Origin: Erythrobacter fulvus
Lineage (GTDB): Bacteria > Pseudomonadota > Alphaproteobacteria > Sphingomonadales > Sphingomonadaceae
Assembly: GCF_028595285.1 (NCBI RefSeq)
Contig: NZ_JAQQXQ010000001.1
Location: forward strand, 332,308 to 396,307
Reading direction: 5' to 3'
DNA length: 64,000 bases
Shown: piece after piece, positions 27,186 through 35,277 of the stretch
Numbering within the stretch: position 1 is the first letter of the stretch
How the letters are laid out: every line of letters starts with the position of its first letter
Notes under the pieces: generated by a model
Seen by the model: only the letters and a program-made list of their open reading frames with translations
Databases searched by the model: none
What the model was told of the DNA's origin: nothing
Translations under genes and position numbers: made by a program

Positions 27186-28103
27186 ATGCAAATCAACGCT
27201 CACGATCCGGCGCGCTTTGCCGACCTGCCGGATTATCCCTTTGCCGAGAACTGGTTGACCATCGACCTGGGAGAGGGCTTCGCGGGCCGCATGCATTACC
27301 TTGACGAGGGGCCTAGCGACGCACCGCCCGTGCTGCTGCTGCACGGCGAGCCGAGCTGGAGCTACCTCTACCGCAAGATGATCCCGCTGCTGGTCGATGC
27401 GGGATTCCGTTGCCTTGCCCCCGACCTCATCGGCTTCGGCAAAAGCGACAAGCCGGACGATCAGGCCTTCTACACTTACGCTCGCCACGTCGACTGGTTG
27501 AATCAGTTCCGCAATACCGTGGTGCCGCAAGTGGCCGGTTTGTTCTGTCAGGACTGGGGCGGCCTGTTGGGGCTGCGAATGGTGGGACAGGAACCCGATC
27601 GCTTTGCCTTCGTCGTCGCCAGCAACACCTTCCTGCCGACTGGCGGCGGCAAGGCATCGCCAGGTTTTCTCGCCTGGCGCGAATTCGCGCGCTCCTCACC
27701 CGACTTCCGGATCGGCGGAATCATGGATCGCGGCTGCCAGACGCCTTTCAGCGAAGCAGAGATTGCCGCCTATGATGCGCCCTTCCCCGACGAGCCGAGC
27801 AAAGCCGGTGCACGCGCCTTCCCCCAGCTTGTCCCGGTGGAGGACAACCGCCCCGGCGTCGCTGACAATATCACGGCATGGGAAGGACTTGCTGCATTCG
27901 ACAAACCGTTCCTGACCCTGTTCGGAGAAGACGATCCGGTATTGGGCATGGCAGGGCCGCAGCTTGCACGACGGGTCAAGGGCGCCGAAGGGCAACCGCA
28001 CTCCATGCTTTCGAAATGCGGCCATTTCAGTCAGGAAGACCGCCCGGCAGAGCTGGCACAGGGGGTGATCGACATGGCAAAAAAGGCGGGCTTCCTCGCT
28101 TGA
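27186..28103 (+). CDS. Haloalkane dehalogenase-like alpha/beta hydrolase (HLD-I type)
   Basis: 305 residues from the ATG at 27186, preceded by GGGAGAA. HGEPSWSYLYRKM and FCQDWGG closely follow the DhlA-type haloalkane dehalogenase pattern: nucleophile D123, adjacent halide-binding W124, acid D250 in GEDDPVL and base H280 in CGHFSQED. The cap domain contains W164, a candidate for the second halide Trp of subfamily I. Catalysis would hydrolyse a C-halogen bond to an alcohol; the substrate is unknown. The next gene starts inside its stop codon. Confidence 0.88.
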   Translation: MQINAHDPARFADLPDYPFAENWLTIDLGEGFAGRMHYLDEGPSDAPPVLLLHGEPSWSYLYRKMIPLLVDAGFRCLAPDLIGFGKSDKPDDQAFYTYARHVDWLNQFRNTVVPQVAGLFCQDWGGLLGLRMVGQEPDRFAFVVASNTFLPTGGGKASPGFLAWREFARSSPDFRIGGIMDRGCQTPFSEAEIAAYDAPFPDEPSKAGARAFPQLVPVEDNRPGVADNITAWEGLAAFDKPFLTLFGEDDPVLGMAGPQLARRVKGAEGQPHSMLSKCGHFSQEDRPAELAQGVIDMAKKAGFLA

Positions 28104-29314
28104 ACACCGGCTCTCCAAATGACGGTGCCCTCGCCTATCTGAGCCGGGGGCAGGAATATGCGCTTGCGGTGACGATCGCGGTGGTGACTGCCAATGCCTA
28201 TTACATCCACCCGATCATCGGCGAGGTGGCTCGCGGTTTCGGCATTGGCGACGGAAGGATCGGGATCGTCCCCGCGCTGAACCAGCTGGCGCTGGCGCTC
28301 GGTATTCTGCTGTTGCTGCCGCTCGGCGATTTCGTCTCCAACCGGCGGCTTTGCCTGATTTTCGTCTCCGCGCAAACGCTGTGCCTGCTGGGCATGGTGC
28401 TGGCACGCGACTTCGTGCTGTTCACGGCCGCGTCCACAGTTCTCGGCTTCTTCACCATTGCGCCCTATCTCATCCCCGCCTTCGCATCGAAACGGGTTGC
28501 GCCCGAACGGCTGGGACAGGTCACCGCGCTGCTGACCGCAGGGGTCATTTTCGGCATTCTGGTGGCGCGGATGGGCGCAGGTATCATCGCCGAACATGCG
28601 GACTGGCACACGGTCTATGTCTGTGCCTTCGCGCTGATGGCAGGCGTCACGGCATTCCTGCCCGTCGCGATGCGCAGCGAGACTGCGCCGCGCAAGCAAC
28701 CGGCGACGGGATATGGTGCACTGATCGCATCCGTCTTCGCGCTCGCCGCGCGGCATCCGGATATGCGCCTGTCGGCGCTGATCCAGGGGCTGAACTTCGC
28801 CATGTTCACCGCCAGCTGGCTGGCGCTGGCGCTGCATCTGACCAGTCCGCAGATGGGCTATGGCACCGACGCGGTCGGCTATCTCGCCGGGATCGCGGCG
28901 GTCAGCGTTATCAGCACCCCGCGGCTCGGACGCTGGGCCGATCGGATCGGCGCGCGCCGCGCGCGGCTGGTGGCGGCGCTGGTGCAGCTGGCAGGTATCG
29001 CGCTGTTCTATCCGCTTGGCGGTAGCATTGCCGGATTGCTGGTGCCGTTATTGCTGGTCAATCTGGTCGGCCCGACTATCGACGTGACCGGTCGCATGAC
29101 CTTTCTCGCGCTCGCGCCGGACATCCGCACGCGGCTGACCACTTTCTACATCGTGGTGATGTTCGTGGGCGGCGCGATCGGTAGCGCGCTGGGCACGGCG
29201 GCCTATGATACAGGCGGATGGGCGGGCAACTGCGCCATATTGCTGGCGATGTCCCTGTGCGTGGTGGGTCTTGCCCTGCTCGCAGAGCGGCGCTGGCAGC
29301 AAGCGCTAGCCTGA
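28100..29314 (+). CDS. MFS transporter, drug/aromatic-efflux type
   Basis: 404 residues from a TTG at 28100 that overlaps the preceding TGA stop; no ATG gives a better reading. About twelve hydrophobic helices fill the protein, with the helix 2-3 loop LPLGDFVSNRRL and the mid-loop RLGRWADRIGARRARL typical of MFS. The first helix region (TIAVVTANAYYIHPI) resembles the YfcJ/YnfM-like subgroup. It is translationally coupled to the dehalogenase-like gene, so it may move that enzyme's substrate or product; this is inference. Confidence 0.87.
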   Translation: MNTGSPNDGALAYLSRGQEYALAVTIAVVTANAYYIHPIIGEVARGFGIGDGRIGIVPALNQLALALGILLLLPLGDFVSNRRLCLIFVSAQTLCLLGMVLARDFVLFTAASTVLGFFTIAPYLIPAFASKRVAPERLGQVTALLTAGVIFGILVARMGAGIIAEHADWHTVYVCAFALMAGVTAFLPVAMRSETAPRKQPATGYGALIASVFALAARHPDMRLSALIQGLNFAMFTASWLALALHLTSPQMGYGTDAVGYLAGIAAVSVISTPRLGRWADRIGARRARLVAALVQLAGIALFYPLGGSIAGLLVPLLLVNLVGPTIDVTGRMTFLALAPDIRTRLTTFYIVVMFVGGAIGSALGTAAYDTGGWAGNCAILLAMSLCVVGLALLAERRWQQALA

Positions 29315-29318
29315 GCAT

Positions 29319-29395
29319 TGGTGACCCCGGCGCGATTCGAACGCGCGGCCCTCAGATTAGGAATCTGATGCTCTATCCTGCTGAGCTACGGGGTC
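29319..29395 (-). tRNA. tRNA-Arg (anticodon CCT)
   Basis: Read on the minus strand, the 77-base gene folds into a full cloverleaf: acceptor GACCCCG/CGGGGTC, D-arm GCTC..GAGC, anticodon stem TCAGA/TCTGA with loop TTCCTAA (anticodon CCT), T-arm GCGCG/CGCGC with TTCGAAT, discriminator A and an encoded CCA. It decodes AGG, a rare codon in this GC-rich genome. The MFS gene converges 4 bp away. Confidence 0.97.
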
Positions 29396-29428
29396 CCGCG
29401 ACGTGTCTTAGCAGCGGAACGTCACCAA

Positions 29429-29902
29429 TCAATTGAGTTTGTCGGGCGGTGCGACCGGGAAAGGCAGCGGTGCGACCGGCACGCCTTCCTCGATCAGCGC
29501 CTTGGCCTCGGCAAGGCTCGCCTGCCCGTGGATCGGCGCCTCGTCACGCTCGCCATAATGCATTGCGCGCGATTCCTCGGCGAATTTATCGCCCACCCAG
29601 GTGCTTTTCTTCAGCGCCTCGGCCTGTGCCTTGGCCAGCGTGGCGAGCGCTTTCTGAACCTCGGGCGGCATCGGCGTATTGGCCATGGGCTGCGATGCTT
29701 CGGGTGCGGTAGGAACGGGCTCGGAACGGCTGTTGCCCTTCGCCGGCACAGCCGGCGCCATCGGCGCCTTGGCAATATCGCCAGAGCCGCAATGCGGACA
29801 GGCCAGCAGCCCGCGCGCGCGCTGATCCTCATAATCGGCGGACGAGCCGAACCAGCCCTCGAACCGGTGCCCTTCGGCGCATGAAAGGTCAAAGACGATC
29901 AT
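29429..29902 (-). CDS. DUF1178 family protein
   Basis: 157 residues. The N terminus has the family pattern MIVFDLSCAEGHRFEGWF and a zinc-ribbon-like CPHCGSGDI; C8 and H12 may complete a metal site. The middle is a Pro/Ala-rich linker and the C-terminal part is helical (PEVQKALATLAKAQAEALKK). The function is unknown. It is the third gene of a grxC-nit-DUF1178 run on the minus strand, an arrangement seen widely in alphaproteobacteria, starting 8 bp after the nitrilase stop. Confidence 0.9.
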   Translation of the reverse strand: MIVFDLSCAEGHRFEGWFGSSADYEDQRARGLLACPHCGSGDIAKAPMAPAVPAKGNSRSEPVPTAPEASQPMANTPMPPEVQKALATLAKAQAEALKKSTWVGDKFAEESRAMHYGERDEAPIHGQASLAEAKALIEEGVPVAPLPFPVAPPDKLN

Positions 29903-29910
29903 TGCGCGGC

Positions 29911-30729
29911 CTAATTGGGAATTTCGCGGGCATTGGCAAGACTGGGCACCTGCGCTCGCACTTCGGCAATACGGTCAAGATCGATATCGCAGAACGCGAG
30001 GCCGGGTTCCTCTCCTCCCATGTCGAGCAGCACTTCGCCCCACGGATCGACCACGAGGCTATGGCCATAGGTCTCGCGCCCGTCTTCATGCTTGCCGACC
30101 TGCGCCGCGGCGATCACGAAAGCGCTCGCTTCGATCGCGCGGGCGCGCAGCATGACATGCCAGTGCGCTGCTCCGGTCGGGCGGGTAAAGGCGGCAGGAA
30201 CGGCAATCGCATCGCAGCGGCGTTTGCCCAGCGCGCCGAACAGCGCGGGGAAGCGCAGGTCGTAACAGACCGTCAGCCCCAGCCTCCCCACCGGCGTGTC
30301 ATCCACCGTCACCACCTCCCGGCCCGGTTCATAGGCATTGCTTTCGCGCCAGCTCTCCCCGTTCGCCAGATCGACGTCGAACATATGGATCTTGTCGTAT
30401 GTCACCGGGCCTTCGCCGCTCGGCGCAAAGACCATCGAGCGGTTGGCATTGCGCCCGCCCGCAACCGCTACGGCCATCGAGCCGAGGGCGATCGTCAATT
30501 CGTTCTCTTCGGCCAGATTTGCCAGCATCGGCACGAAAGGTGATTGCATCTGCGGAACAATGTGCTGTGCGGCCCTTGCGCGATTGCGGTCGAGCAGCAT
30601 CGACATTTCGGGGGTGAAGAGCATCTGTGCCCCGCCCTCGCGCGCGGCATTCGCCGCATCGCGGATCGTGTCGAAATTGCGCGCGGGATCAATGCCCGAG
30701 CACATTTGGAGAACCGCAATCTTCGGCAT
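29911..30729 (-). CDS. Nitrilase-superfamily amidase (Nit1-like)
   Basis: 272-residue carbon-nitrogen hydrolase. The catalytic triad is visible as E41 (FTPEMSM), K113 (VTYDKIHMFDVDL) and C155 (LTVCYDLRFP). The last two motifs are typical of the Nit1/deaminated-glutathione amidase and omega-amidase branch, which repairs or cleaves alpha-ketoacid amides. Pairing with a glutaredoxin gene fits a glutathione-linked role. It shares one base with the stop of grxC (start 30729), so the two are translationally coupled. Confidence 0.9.
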   Translation of the reverse strand: MPKIAVLQMCSGIDPARNFDTIRDAANAAREGGAQMLFTPEMSMLLDRNRARAAQHIVPQMQSPFVPMLANLAEENELTIALGSMAVAVAGGRNANRSMVFAPSGEGPVTYDKIHMFDVDLANGESWRESNAYEPGREVVTVDDTPVGRLGLTVCYDLRFPALFGALGKRRCDAIAVPAAFTRPTGAAHWHVMLRARAIEASAFVIAAAQVGKHEDGRETYGHSLVVDPWGEVLLDMGGEEPGLAFCDIDLDRIAEVRAQVPSLANAREIPN

Positions 30730-30992
30730 CAGCCCGCAAGCAGCGCGTCGAGCTTGCCCTCGCGTTCGAGCGCGGCGAGATCATCAGAGCCGCCCACGTG
30801 CACATCGCCGATGAAGATCTGCGGCACCGTGCGCGCATTGGGGGCACGCTCCATCATCTCGTCCCGCTTCGGCCCGCCCATCGTGATGTCGTGTTCGGTA
30901 TAGGCTGCACCCTTGCGATCCAGCAGGTGCTTGGCGCGCACGCAAAACGGGCAGGCGAACTTGGTATAGATGTCGATCCGGGGGGCGGCCAT
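30729..30992 (-). CDS. grxC: Glutaredoxin 3-type protein
   Basis: 87 residues, the normal size for a single-domain glutaredoxin. The active site is C14-PF-C17 (YTKFACPFC), with Phe where CPYC is most common; TVPQIFIGD supplies the cis-Pro and the GSDDL turn contacts glutathione. It reduces disulfides and mixed glutathione disulfides. It is first in the grxC-nit-DUF1178 operon and divergent from the hsp20 gene, whose promoter region overlaps its own upstream DNA. Confidence 0.94.
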   Translation of the reverse strand: MAAPRIDIYTKFACPFCVRAKHLLDRKGAAYTEHDITMGGPKRDEMMERAPNARTVPQIFIGDVHVGGSDDLAALEREGKLDALLAG

Positions 30993-31001
30993 GAGGATCC
31001 T

Positions 31002-31033
31002 CTTGAAAGCGTCGAAACAGCAAACCAGATAGG
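31002..31033 (+). promoter_or_regulatory. Possible RpoH-type promoter for hsp20
   Basis: CTTGAAA at 31002-31008 matches the -35 element of heat-shock sigma factors. About 17-19 bases later lies CCAGATAGG, only a partial match to the alphaproteobacterial RpoH -10. Position and the downstream ROSE leader support it, but the -10 is weak. Confidence 0.35.
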
Positions 31034-31044
31034 TGCTGTCGCCC

Positions 31045-31142
31045 CTTTCCGCCAGTCCCGGGGAAAGTCATGCGGCAGCGGGTGCTGCATCCGGCAGGCC
31101 CGCGTCAGAACCAAATTGCTCGAACAAGAGGATTTGCACGCT
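31045..31142 (+). promoter_or_regulatory. ROSE-type RNA thermometer in hsp20 5' leader
   Basis: Three hairpins precede the hsp20 start. Hairpin 1 pairs CTTTCC with GGAAAG (31045-31067). Hairpin 2 pairs ATGCGGCA with TGCTGCAT (31070-31090). Hairpin 3 (31113-31135) pairs AAATTGCTC with GAGGATTT around the loop GAACAA, leaving one G (31118) bulged. Hairpin 3 holds the ROSE signature TTGCT opposite the Shine-Dalgarno AGGA. At low temperature it would sequester the ribosome-binding site and it would open on heating. The structure is read by eye. Confidence 0.8.
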
Positions 31143-31622
31143 ATGTCTCGTTTCGATTTCACCCCCTATCGCCGTAGCACCGTGGGCTTTGATCGCCTGT
31201 TCGACCTGCTCGAAAACCAGGCGCGCCTTAACGCCGGCGACAATTACCCTCCTTTCAACATCTCGCGCCGCGGTGAAGACAATTACCGCATCACCCTCGC
31301 GGTGGCCGGCTTCCGCCCGCAGGATATCGACATCACCGCCCAGCAGAACCTGCTCGTGGTGCAGGGCCGCAAGCGCGACGAAGCCGCGGACGGTTCCGAA
31401 CTGATCCATGTCGGAATTGCCAATCGCGGGTTCGAACGGCGCTTCGAACTGGCCGATTTCGTGCGCGTCGAAAGCGCCGATCTGGCAGACGGCCTGCTGA
31501 CGATCGATCTGGTGCGCGAAGTGCCCGAGGCGATGAAGCCGAAGAAAATCGCCATCAACGGCGCAGCCCGACTGACCGCGGTGCCGGTCGAAGGCGAGGA
31601 CGGTGAGGCCAGCGCGGCCTGA
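31143..31622 (+). CDS. Small heat shock protein, Hsp20/alpha-crystallin family
   Basis: 159 residues from the ATG at 31143, 10 bases after AGAGGA. The N terminus MSRFDFTPYRRSTVGFDRLFDLL is typical of the IbpA-like class A sHSPs of proteobacteria. The alpha-crystallin domain runs about residues 38-130, with NYRITLAVAGF and the family motif near ANRGFERRFELADFV; LTIDLVREVPEAMKPKKIAI supplies the C-terminal I-x-I-type motif. It holds unfolding proteins during heat stress. The leader has a ROSE thermometer, the usual control of this gene class in alphaproteobacteria. Confidence 0.95.
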   Translation: MSRFDFTPYRRSTVGFDRLFDLLENQARLNAGDNYPPFNISRRGEDNYRITLAVAGFRPQDIDITAQQNLLVVQGRKRDEAADGSELIHVGIANRGFERRFELADFVRVESADLADGLLTIDLVREVPEAMKPKKIAINGAARLTAVPVEGEDGEASAA

Positions 31623-31655
31623 TCGTTTGCCGGATGATCATGTGAAGAAACCAAA

Positions 31656-31735
31656 GGGGGCGGATCTTACGATCCGCCCCCGCGGCTTTCGCCGCCCTGC
31701 CTGATCCTGTCCGTCCGGGTCGCAGAAGACGGACA
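31656..31735. terminator. Terminator-like hairpin and two more inverted repeats after hsp20
   Basis: GGGGGCGGATC-TTAC-GATCCGCCCCC (31656-31681) is a perfect 11 bp stem 33 bp after hsp20. It is followed by GCGGC-TTTC-GCCGC (31682-31695) and TGTCCGTC..GACGGACA (31708-31735). None has a long U-run, so termination by the first is likely but not certain. The remaining 31736-32008 is comparatively AT-rich and shows no gene or recognised motif. Confidence 0.5.
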
Positions 31736-32008
31736 AAATCGCGCAAGCTCGAAACCAGCGAGAGACTTCAAAAATCGTCAGGGCGGCTTTGATAGCGTTC
31801 TCTCGATACGCCGATCATTAGCCAGAGCGACCCTACGTAAGTCCTCTCGTCGGCCTCGCGTCTAATGCGGAAACGCAATTCCACGCAAGCAATAAGTTAC
31901 AGAGTTGTAAGGATACGACACGCTCGACACAAAGCCTGTAACAAAACGGGGCGAAGGGGCAACTGAGCGCAGCTAATTCGCTGCCGAATGTCTTTCCGCC
32001 GCCTGTCG

Positions 32009-33646
32009 CTATACGAGTCGCGATTGCTCCAGTGCAGCGCCGATGAAGCCGGCAAACAGCGGATGCGGATCGAACGGCCGCGATTTCAGCTCGGGGTGGA
32101 ACTGCACCCCCACGAACCACGGGTGATCGGGACGCTCGACGATTTCCGGAAGCAAGCCGTCAGGCGACATCCCCGCAAACACCAGACCATCCTTTTCCAA
32201 CGGCGCGATAAAGGCACTGTTGACCTCGTAGCGATGCCGGTGACGTTCGGAAATCAGCTCCGCCCCGCCATAGATCCGCGAAGTGTGGCTGTTGGGGCTG
32301 AGCTTTGCCGGGTAGGCGCCCAGACGCATCGTGCCGCCAAGGTCCCCGCCCGCTTCGCGCTGCTGGATACCTTCCTTGCTCATCCATTCGGTGATGATCC
32401 CCACCACCGGCGTGTCGGTCGGCCCGAATTCGGTTGAAGAGGCGTTGGGGAACCCGGCTGTGCGCGCGCCTTCGATGCAGGCCATCTGCATGCCCAGACA
32501 GATGCCGAAAAACGGCACATTGCGTTCACGCGCGAACCGCACCGCCGCGATCTTGCCCTCGCTGCCACGCTCGCCAAAGCCGCCCGGCACGAGGATGCCG
32601 TGCATCGGCTCCAGCGCGGAAACGATTTCCGATTCGTTGTCGCCTTCGAAAATCTCGGCGTCGATCCAACGGATATTCACCTTCACCCGGTTGGCGAGCC
32701 CGCCATGCACCAGCGCCTCGTTGAGGCTCTTGTAGGCATCGGGCAGGCCGACATATTTCCCCACCACCGCGATGGTGACTTCGCCTTCGGGGTTGAAATA
32801 GCGGTCGGTCACATCCTTCCACGCCGAAAGGTCGGGCGCGGGCGCATCGGTGATGCCGAACCCGCGCAACACTTCTGCATCCAGCCCTTCGGCATGATAT
32901 TGCAGCGGCACCGAATAGATCGAGGGCGCGTCGAGAGCCGGGATCACCGCTTCTTTGCGCACGTTGCAGAAGTTGGCGATTTTCTGGCGCTCCCCGTCGG
33001 GAATCGGGTGTTCGGCGCGGCACAGCAGCACGTCGGGCTTGATCCCGAGGCTGGCCAGTTCGCGCACCGAATGCTGGGTCGGCTTGGTCTTCAGCTCGCC
33101 CGCAGCCTTGATGTAGGGCACCAGCGTGACGTGGACGCTGAGCGTCTGGAGCGGCTCTAGCTCGTTCCTTAGCTGGCGGATCGCCTCCATGAAGGGCAGC
33201 GATTCGATGTCGCCCACCGTCCCGCCGATTTCACACAGGATGAAATCGTGATCGCCCTGATCGGCCAGCGCGAAAGCCTTGATCGCATCGGTGACATGCG
33301 GAATCACCTGCACCGTCGCGCCGAGATAGTCGCCGCGGCGTTCCTTGGCGATGATGTCGCGATAGACGCGGCCTGACGTGATGTTGTCGCTCTGCCGCGC
33401 GGAAACGCCGGTAAAGCGTTCATAATGCCCCAGATCGAGATCGGTCTCGGCCCCGTCGTCGGTCACGAACACCTCGCCGTGCTGATAAGGGCTCATCGTG
33501 CCCGGATCGACGTTGAGATAGGGATCGAACTTGCGAATGCGGACCTTGTAGCCACGCGCCTGCAAGAGCGCTGCCAGAGAGGCAGCCATGAGACCTTTGC
33601 CGAGCGAGGAGACCACGCCGCCGGTGATAAAAATGAACCGCGCCAT
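32009..33646 (-). CDS. pyrG: CTP synthase
   Basis: 545 residues. The synthetase domain begins [19 protein letters not shown] with the P-loop-like [10 protein letters not shown]; the C-terminal glutamine amidotransferase domain has the nucleophile in GICLGMQMA and the His-Glu pair in [12 protein letters not shown]. It converts UTP to CTP using glutamine nitrogen. It is downstream of secG in the tpiA-secG-pyrG order common in alphaproteobacteria; a terminator lies between secG and pyrG, so pyrG probably has its own promoter in 33647-33732. Confidence 0.97.
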   Translation of the reverse strand: MARFIFITGGVVSSLGKGLMAASLAALLQARGYKVRIRKFDPYLNVDPGTMSPYQHGEVFVTDDGAETDLDLGHYERFTGVSARQSDNITSGRVYRDIIAKERRGDYLGATVQVIPHVTDAIKAFALADQGDHDFILCEIGGTVGDIESLPFMEAIRQLRNELEPLQTLSVHVTLVPYIKAAGELKTKPTQHSVRELASLGIKPDVLLCRAEHPIPDGERQKIANFCNVRKEAVIPALDAPSIYSVPLQYHAEGLDAEVLRGFGITDAPAPDLSAWKDVTDRYFNPEGEVTIAVVGKYVGLPDAYKSLNEALVHGGLANRVKVNIRWIDAEIFEGDNESEIVSALEPMHGILVPGGFGERGSEGKIAAVRFARERNVPFFGICLGMQMACIEGARTAGFPNASSTEFGPTDTPVVGIITEWMSKEGIQQREAGGDLGGTMRLGAYPAKLSPNSHTSRIYGGAELISERHRHRYEVNSAFIAPLEKDGLVFAGMSPDGLLPEIVERPDHPWFVGVQFHPELKSRPFDPHPLFAGFIGAALEQSRLV

Positions 33647-33732
33647 GGGAGTCGGGCCTTAAGCAGCGAGAGGGATTCGGGGCAAGCGAATTGCGTCGGA
33701 GCGCGCCGCTCCATCCACAGCAATCGCAGTCG

Positions 33733-33764
33733 GTAAGAAAACGCGGGGCCAGTGCGCCGCGTTT
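33733..33764 (-). terminator. Intrinsic terminator after secG
   Basis: On the minus strand AAACGCGG and CCGCGTTT form an 8 bp stem with a 10-base loop, followed by TTTTCTT. It lies 10 bp after the secG stop and separates secG from pyrG. Confidence 0.75.
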
Positions 33765-33774
33765 GACGGCGGCC

Positions 33775-34146
33775 TTATTCGGCCAGCGGATCCTCGGCCG
33801 GAGCAGGCTGCGCCGGTGCGTCACCTGCGGGTGCCACCGGATCCGCTAGCGGATCGGGCGCAGCCGCCGGGGCCGCCGTGCTGCGTTCCAGCGTGGTGGA
33901 CACTGTCCCGACGCCGCTTTCGCGCACGGCCAGCGCAGCCAGCACGATTGCAAGGATTACGAAGGTCACCGCCAGCCACTTGGTCGCCCGGGTCATGAAG
34001 TCCGCCGCGCCGCGGGCGCCGAACGCACCCGAGGGACTGCCGCCGATGCCCAAGCCTCCGCCTTCGGAACGCTGCATCAGCACCACGCCGACCAGCGCTG
34101 CGGCCACCAGGGCCTGAATCACGGTAAGGAAGATGAACAGGGACAT
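33775..34146 (-). CDS. secG: Preprotein translocase subunit SecG
   Basis: 123 residues from the ATG at 34146 (MSLFIFLTVIQALVAAALVGVVLMQRSEGGGLG); a longer reading adds non-homologous residues. Two membrane helices (about 3-23 and 55-75) flank the conserved GGGLGIGGS..AFGARGAADFMTRATKW loop. The C-terminal Ala/Pro/Asp tail is typical of alphaproteobacterial SecG. It assists SecYE protein export. It lies about 110 bp downstream of tpiA on the same strand. Confidence 0.93.
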   Translation of the reverse strand: MSLFIFLTVIQALVAAALVGVVLMQRSEGGGLGIGGSPSGAFGARGAADFMTRATKWLAVTFVILAIVLAALAVRESGVGTVSTTLERSTAAPAAAPDPLADPVAPAGDAPAQPAPAEDPLAE

Positions 34147-34254
34147 GGACAATTCTCTTGCACGGGGCGCACGGCCCCCGGGTGAAGCTGTTGCGCGCCA
34201 TGTAGGCTGCCCGCGCGCGCTCGGCAAGGGCGGCGCGCGGGCTGGCTGCGCGGA

Positions 34255-35028
34255 TCAGAGGTCGGAAGGCTCTCCGGCGGCAAGGGCAATGCCCATGAAG
34301 CTGTCGGCCGTCAGGCTGGCCCCGCCAACCAGCGCCCCGCCCACTTCGGGCACGGCGAAGATTTCCGCTGCGTTTTCGGGCTTGACCGAACCGCCGTAGA
34401 GAATGCGCACACCCGTGCCCTGCTCTTCGCCGTAAAGCTCGACGAGCAGCTTGCGGATGGCGGCATGCATTTCGGCGATATCGTCGGTGGTTGCGGCAGT
34501 GCCGGTCCCGATCGCCCAGATCGGTTCATAGGCAACCGTGACTCGCTCCGCGATGTCTGCCGGCATTTCCTCGGCGGGCGGGAGCGATGCCTTGAGCTGC
34601 TTTTTCACGAAGCTGAGTGCGTGTCCTGATTCGCGGGTTGCGGCCGCCTCCCCGCAGCACATGATGATCCTGAGGCCCGCGGCCAGCGCAGCCTGCGCCT
34701 TGGCGCGAACCATTGCGTCGGTCTCGCCGTGGCCCTGGCGCCGCTCGGAATGGCCGAGGATGACGAACTTGGCACCGGCATCGGCGACCATCGCGGCGGA
34801 AATGTCGCCGGTGAAGGCGCCGCCGTCGGCATGGTGGCAATCCTGCGCGCCGACGGAGATCTGTTCAGCTTCGCGGTGGATGGGGTGGATCAGCGTGAAG
34901 GGCGGCGCGAGCGCGACCTCGACCTTCATGTGGCGCTGGGCAGCACGGTCGATCGCGCGCGCTTCGGACAGCATCGCGCGGGTGCCGTGCATCTTCCAGT
35001 TTCCGACGATGTAGGGTCGGCGAGTCAT
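34255..35028 (-). CDS. tpiA: Triosephosphate isomerase
   Basis: 257 residues from the ATG at 35028 (MTRRPYIVGNWKMHG); a GTG 15 bases upstream would add five residues. Catalytic residues are K12 (GNWKM), H93 (ILGHSERR) and E168 (VAYEPIWAIGTG); the phosphate loop is ILYGGSVKPENA. It interconverts dihydroxyacetone phosphate and glyceraldehyde 3-phosphate. It is divergent from the ppiD-like gene and upstream of secG. Confidence 0.97.
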   Translation of the reverse strand: MTRRPYIVGNWKMHGTRAMLSEARAIDRAAQRHMKVEVALAPPFTLIHPIHREAEQISVGAQDCHHADGGAFTGDISAAMVADAGAKFVILGHSERRQGHGETDAMVRAKAQAALAAGLRIIMCCGEAAATRESGHALSFVKKQLKASLPPAEEMPADIAERVTVAYEPIWAIGTGTAATTDDIAEMHAAIRKLLVELYGEEQGTGVRILYGGSVKPENAAEIFAVPEVGGALVGGASLTADSFMGIALAAGEPSDL

Positions 35029-35277
35029 GGGTTTGTCCTGCACCTGAGAAATATGAGAGGGTTAGAAGTACGGAGCGGTGATTCTGTGTTTGCCTTAGAG
35101 CCCCGGGGCCGCGTCCGCTAGCCGAGGAAGGCCATGTAGTCAAAACCCGCGCAGACCTGTTGCCGCGCGGTCGCATGGCCTATAAAGCGCCCAACGCGCC
35201 GCCTCCGGCCTGCGGCGCGGCGGGGAGGCTTGTCGTCCCCGCCGGCAGCCAGTTTTCCGCTCGGGGTCACAACCGCA
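35029..35277. other. Divergent intergenic region tpiA/ppiD with leader hairpin
   Basis: 249 bp without a gene. GCCCCGGGGC at 35100-35109 is a perfect palindrome. CGCGCCGC (35195-35202) and GCGGCGCG (35212-35219) form a strong 8 bp hairpin in the likely ppiD leader. TATAAA at 35181-35186 could be a -10 element, but the best -35 (TTGCCG at 35160) is only 15 bp away. Nothing else is evident. Confidence 0.4.

Noticed and set aside
31833..32120. 95-codon minus-strand open frame in the hsp20-pyrG gap
   Set aside because: It overlaps the pyrG 3' end in another frame, has no ribosome-binding site and no coding-type composition.
35160..35186. Sigma-70 promoter TTGCCG..TATAAA before the ppiD-like gene
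   Set aside because: Spacing is 15 bp and the -35 is weak; noted only as a possibility in the intergenic entry.
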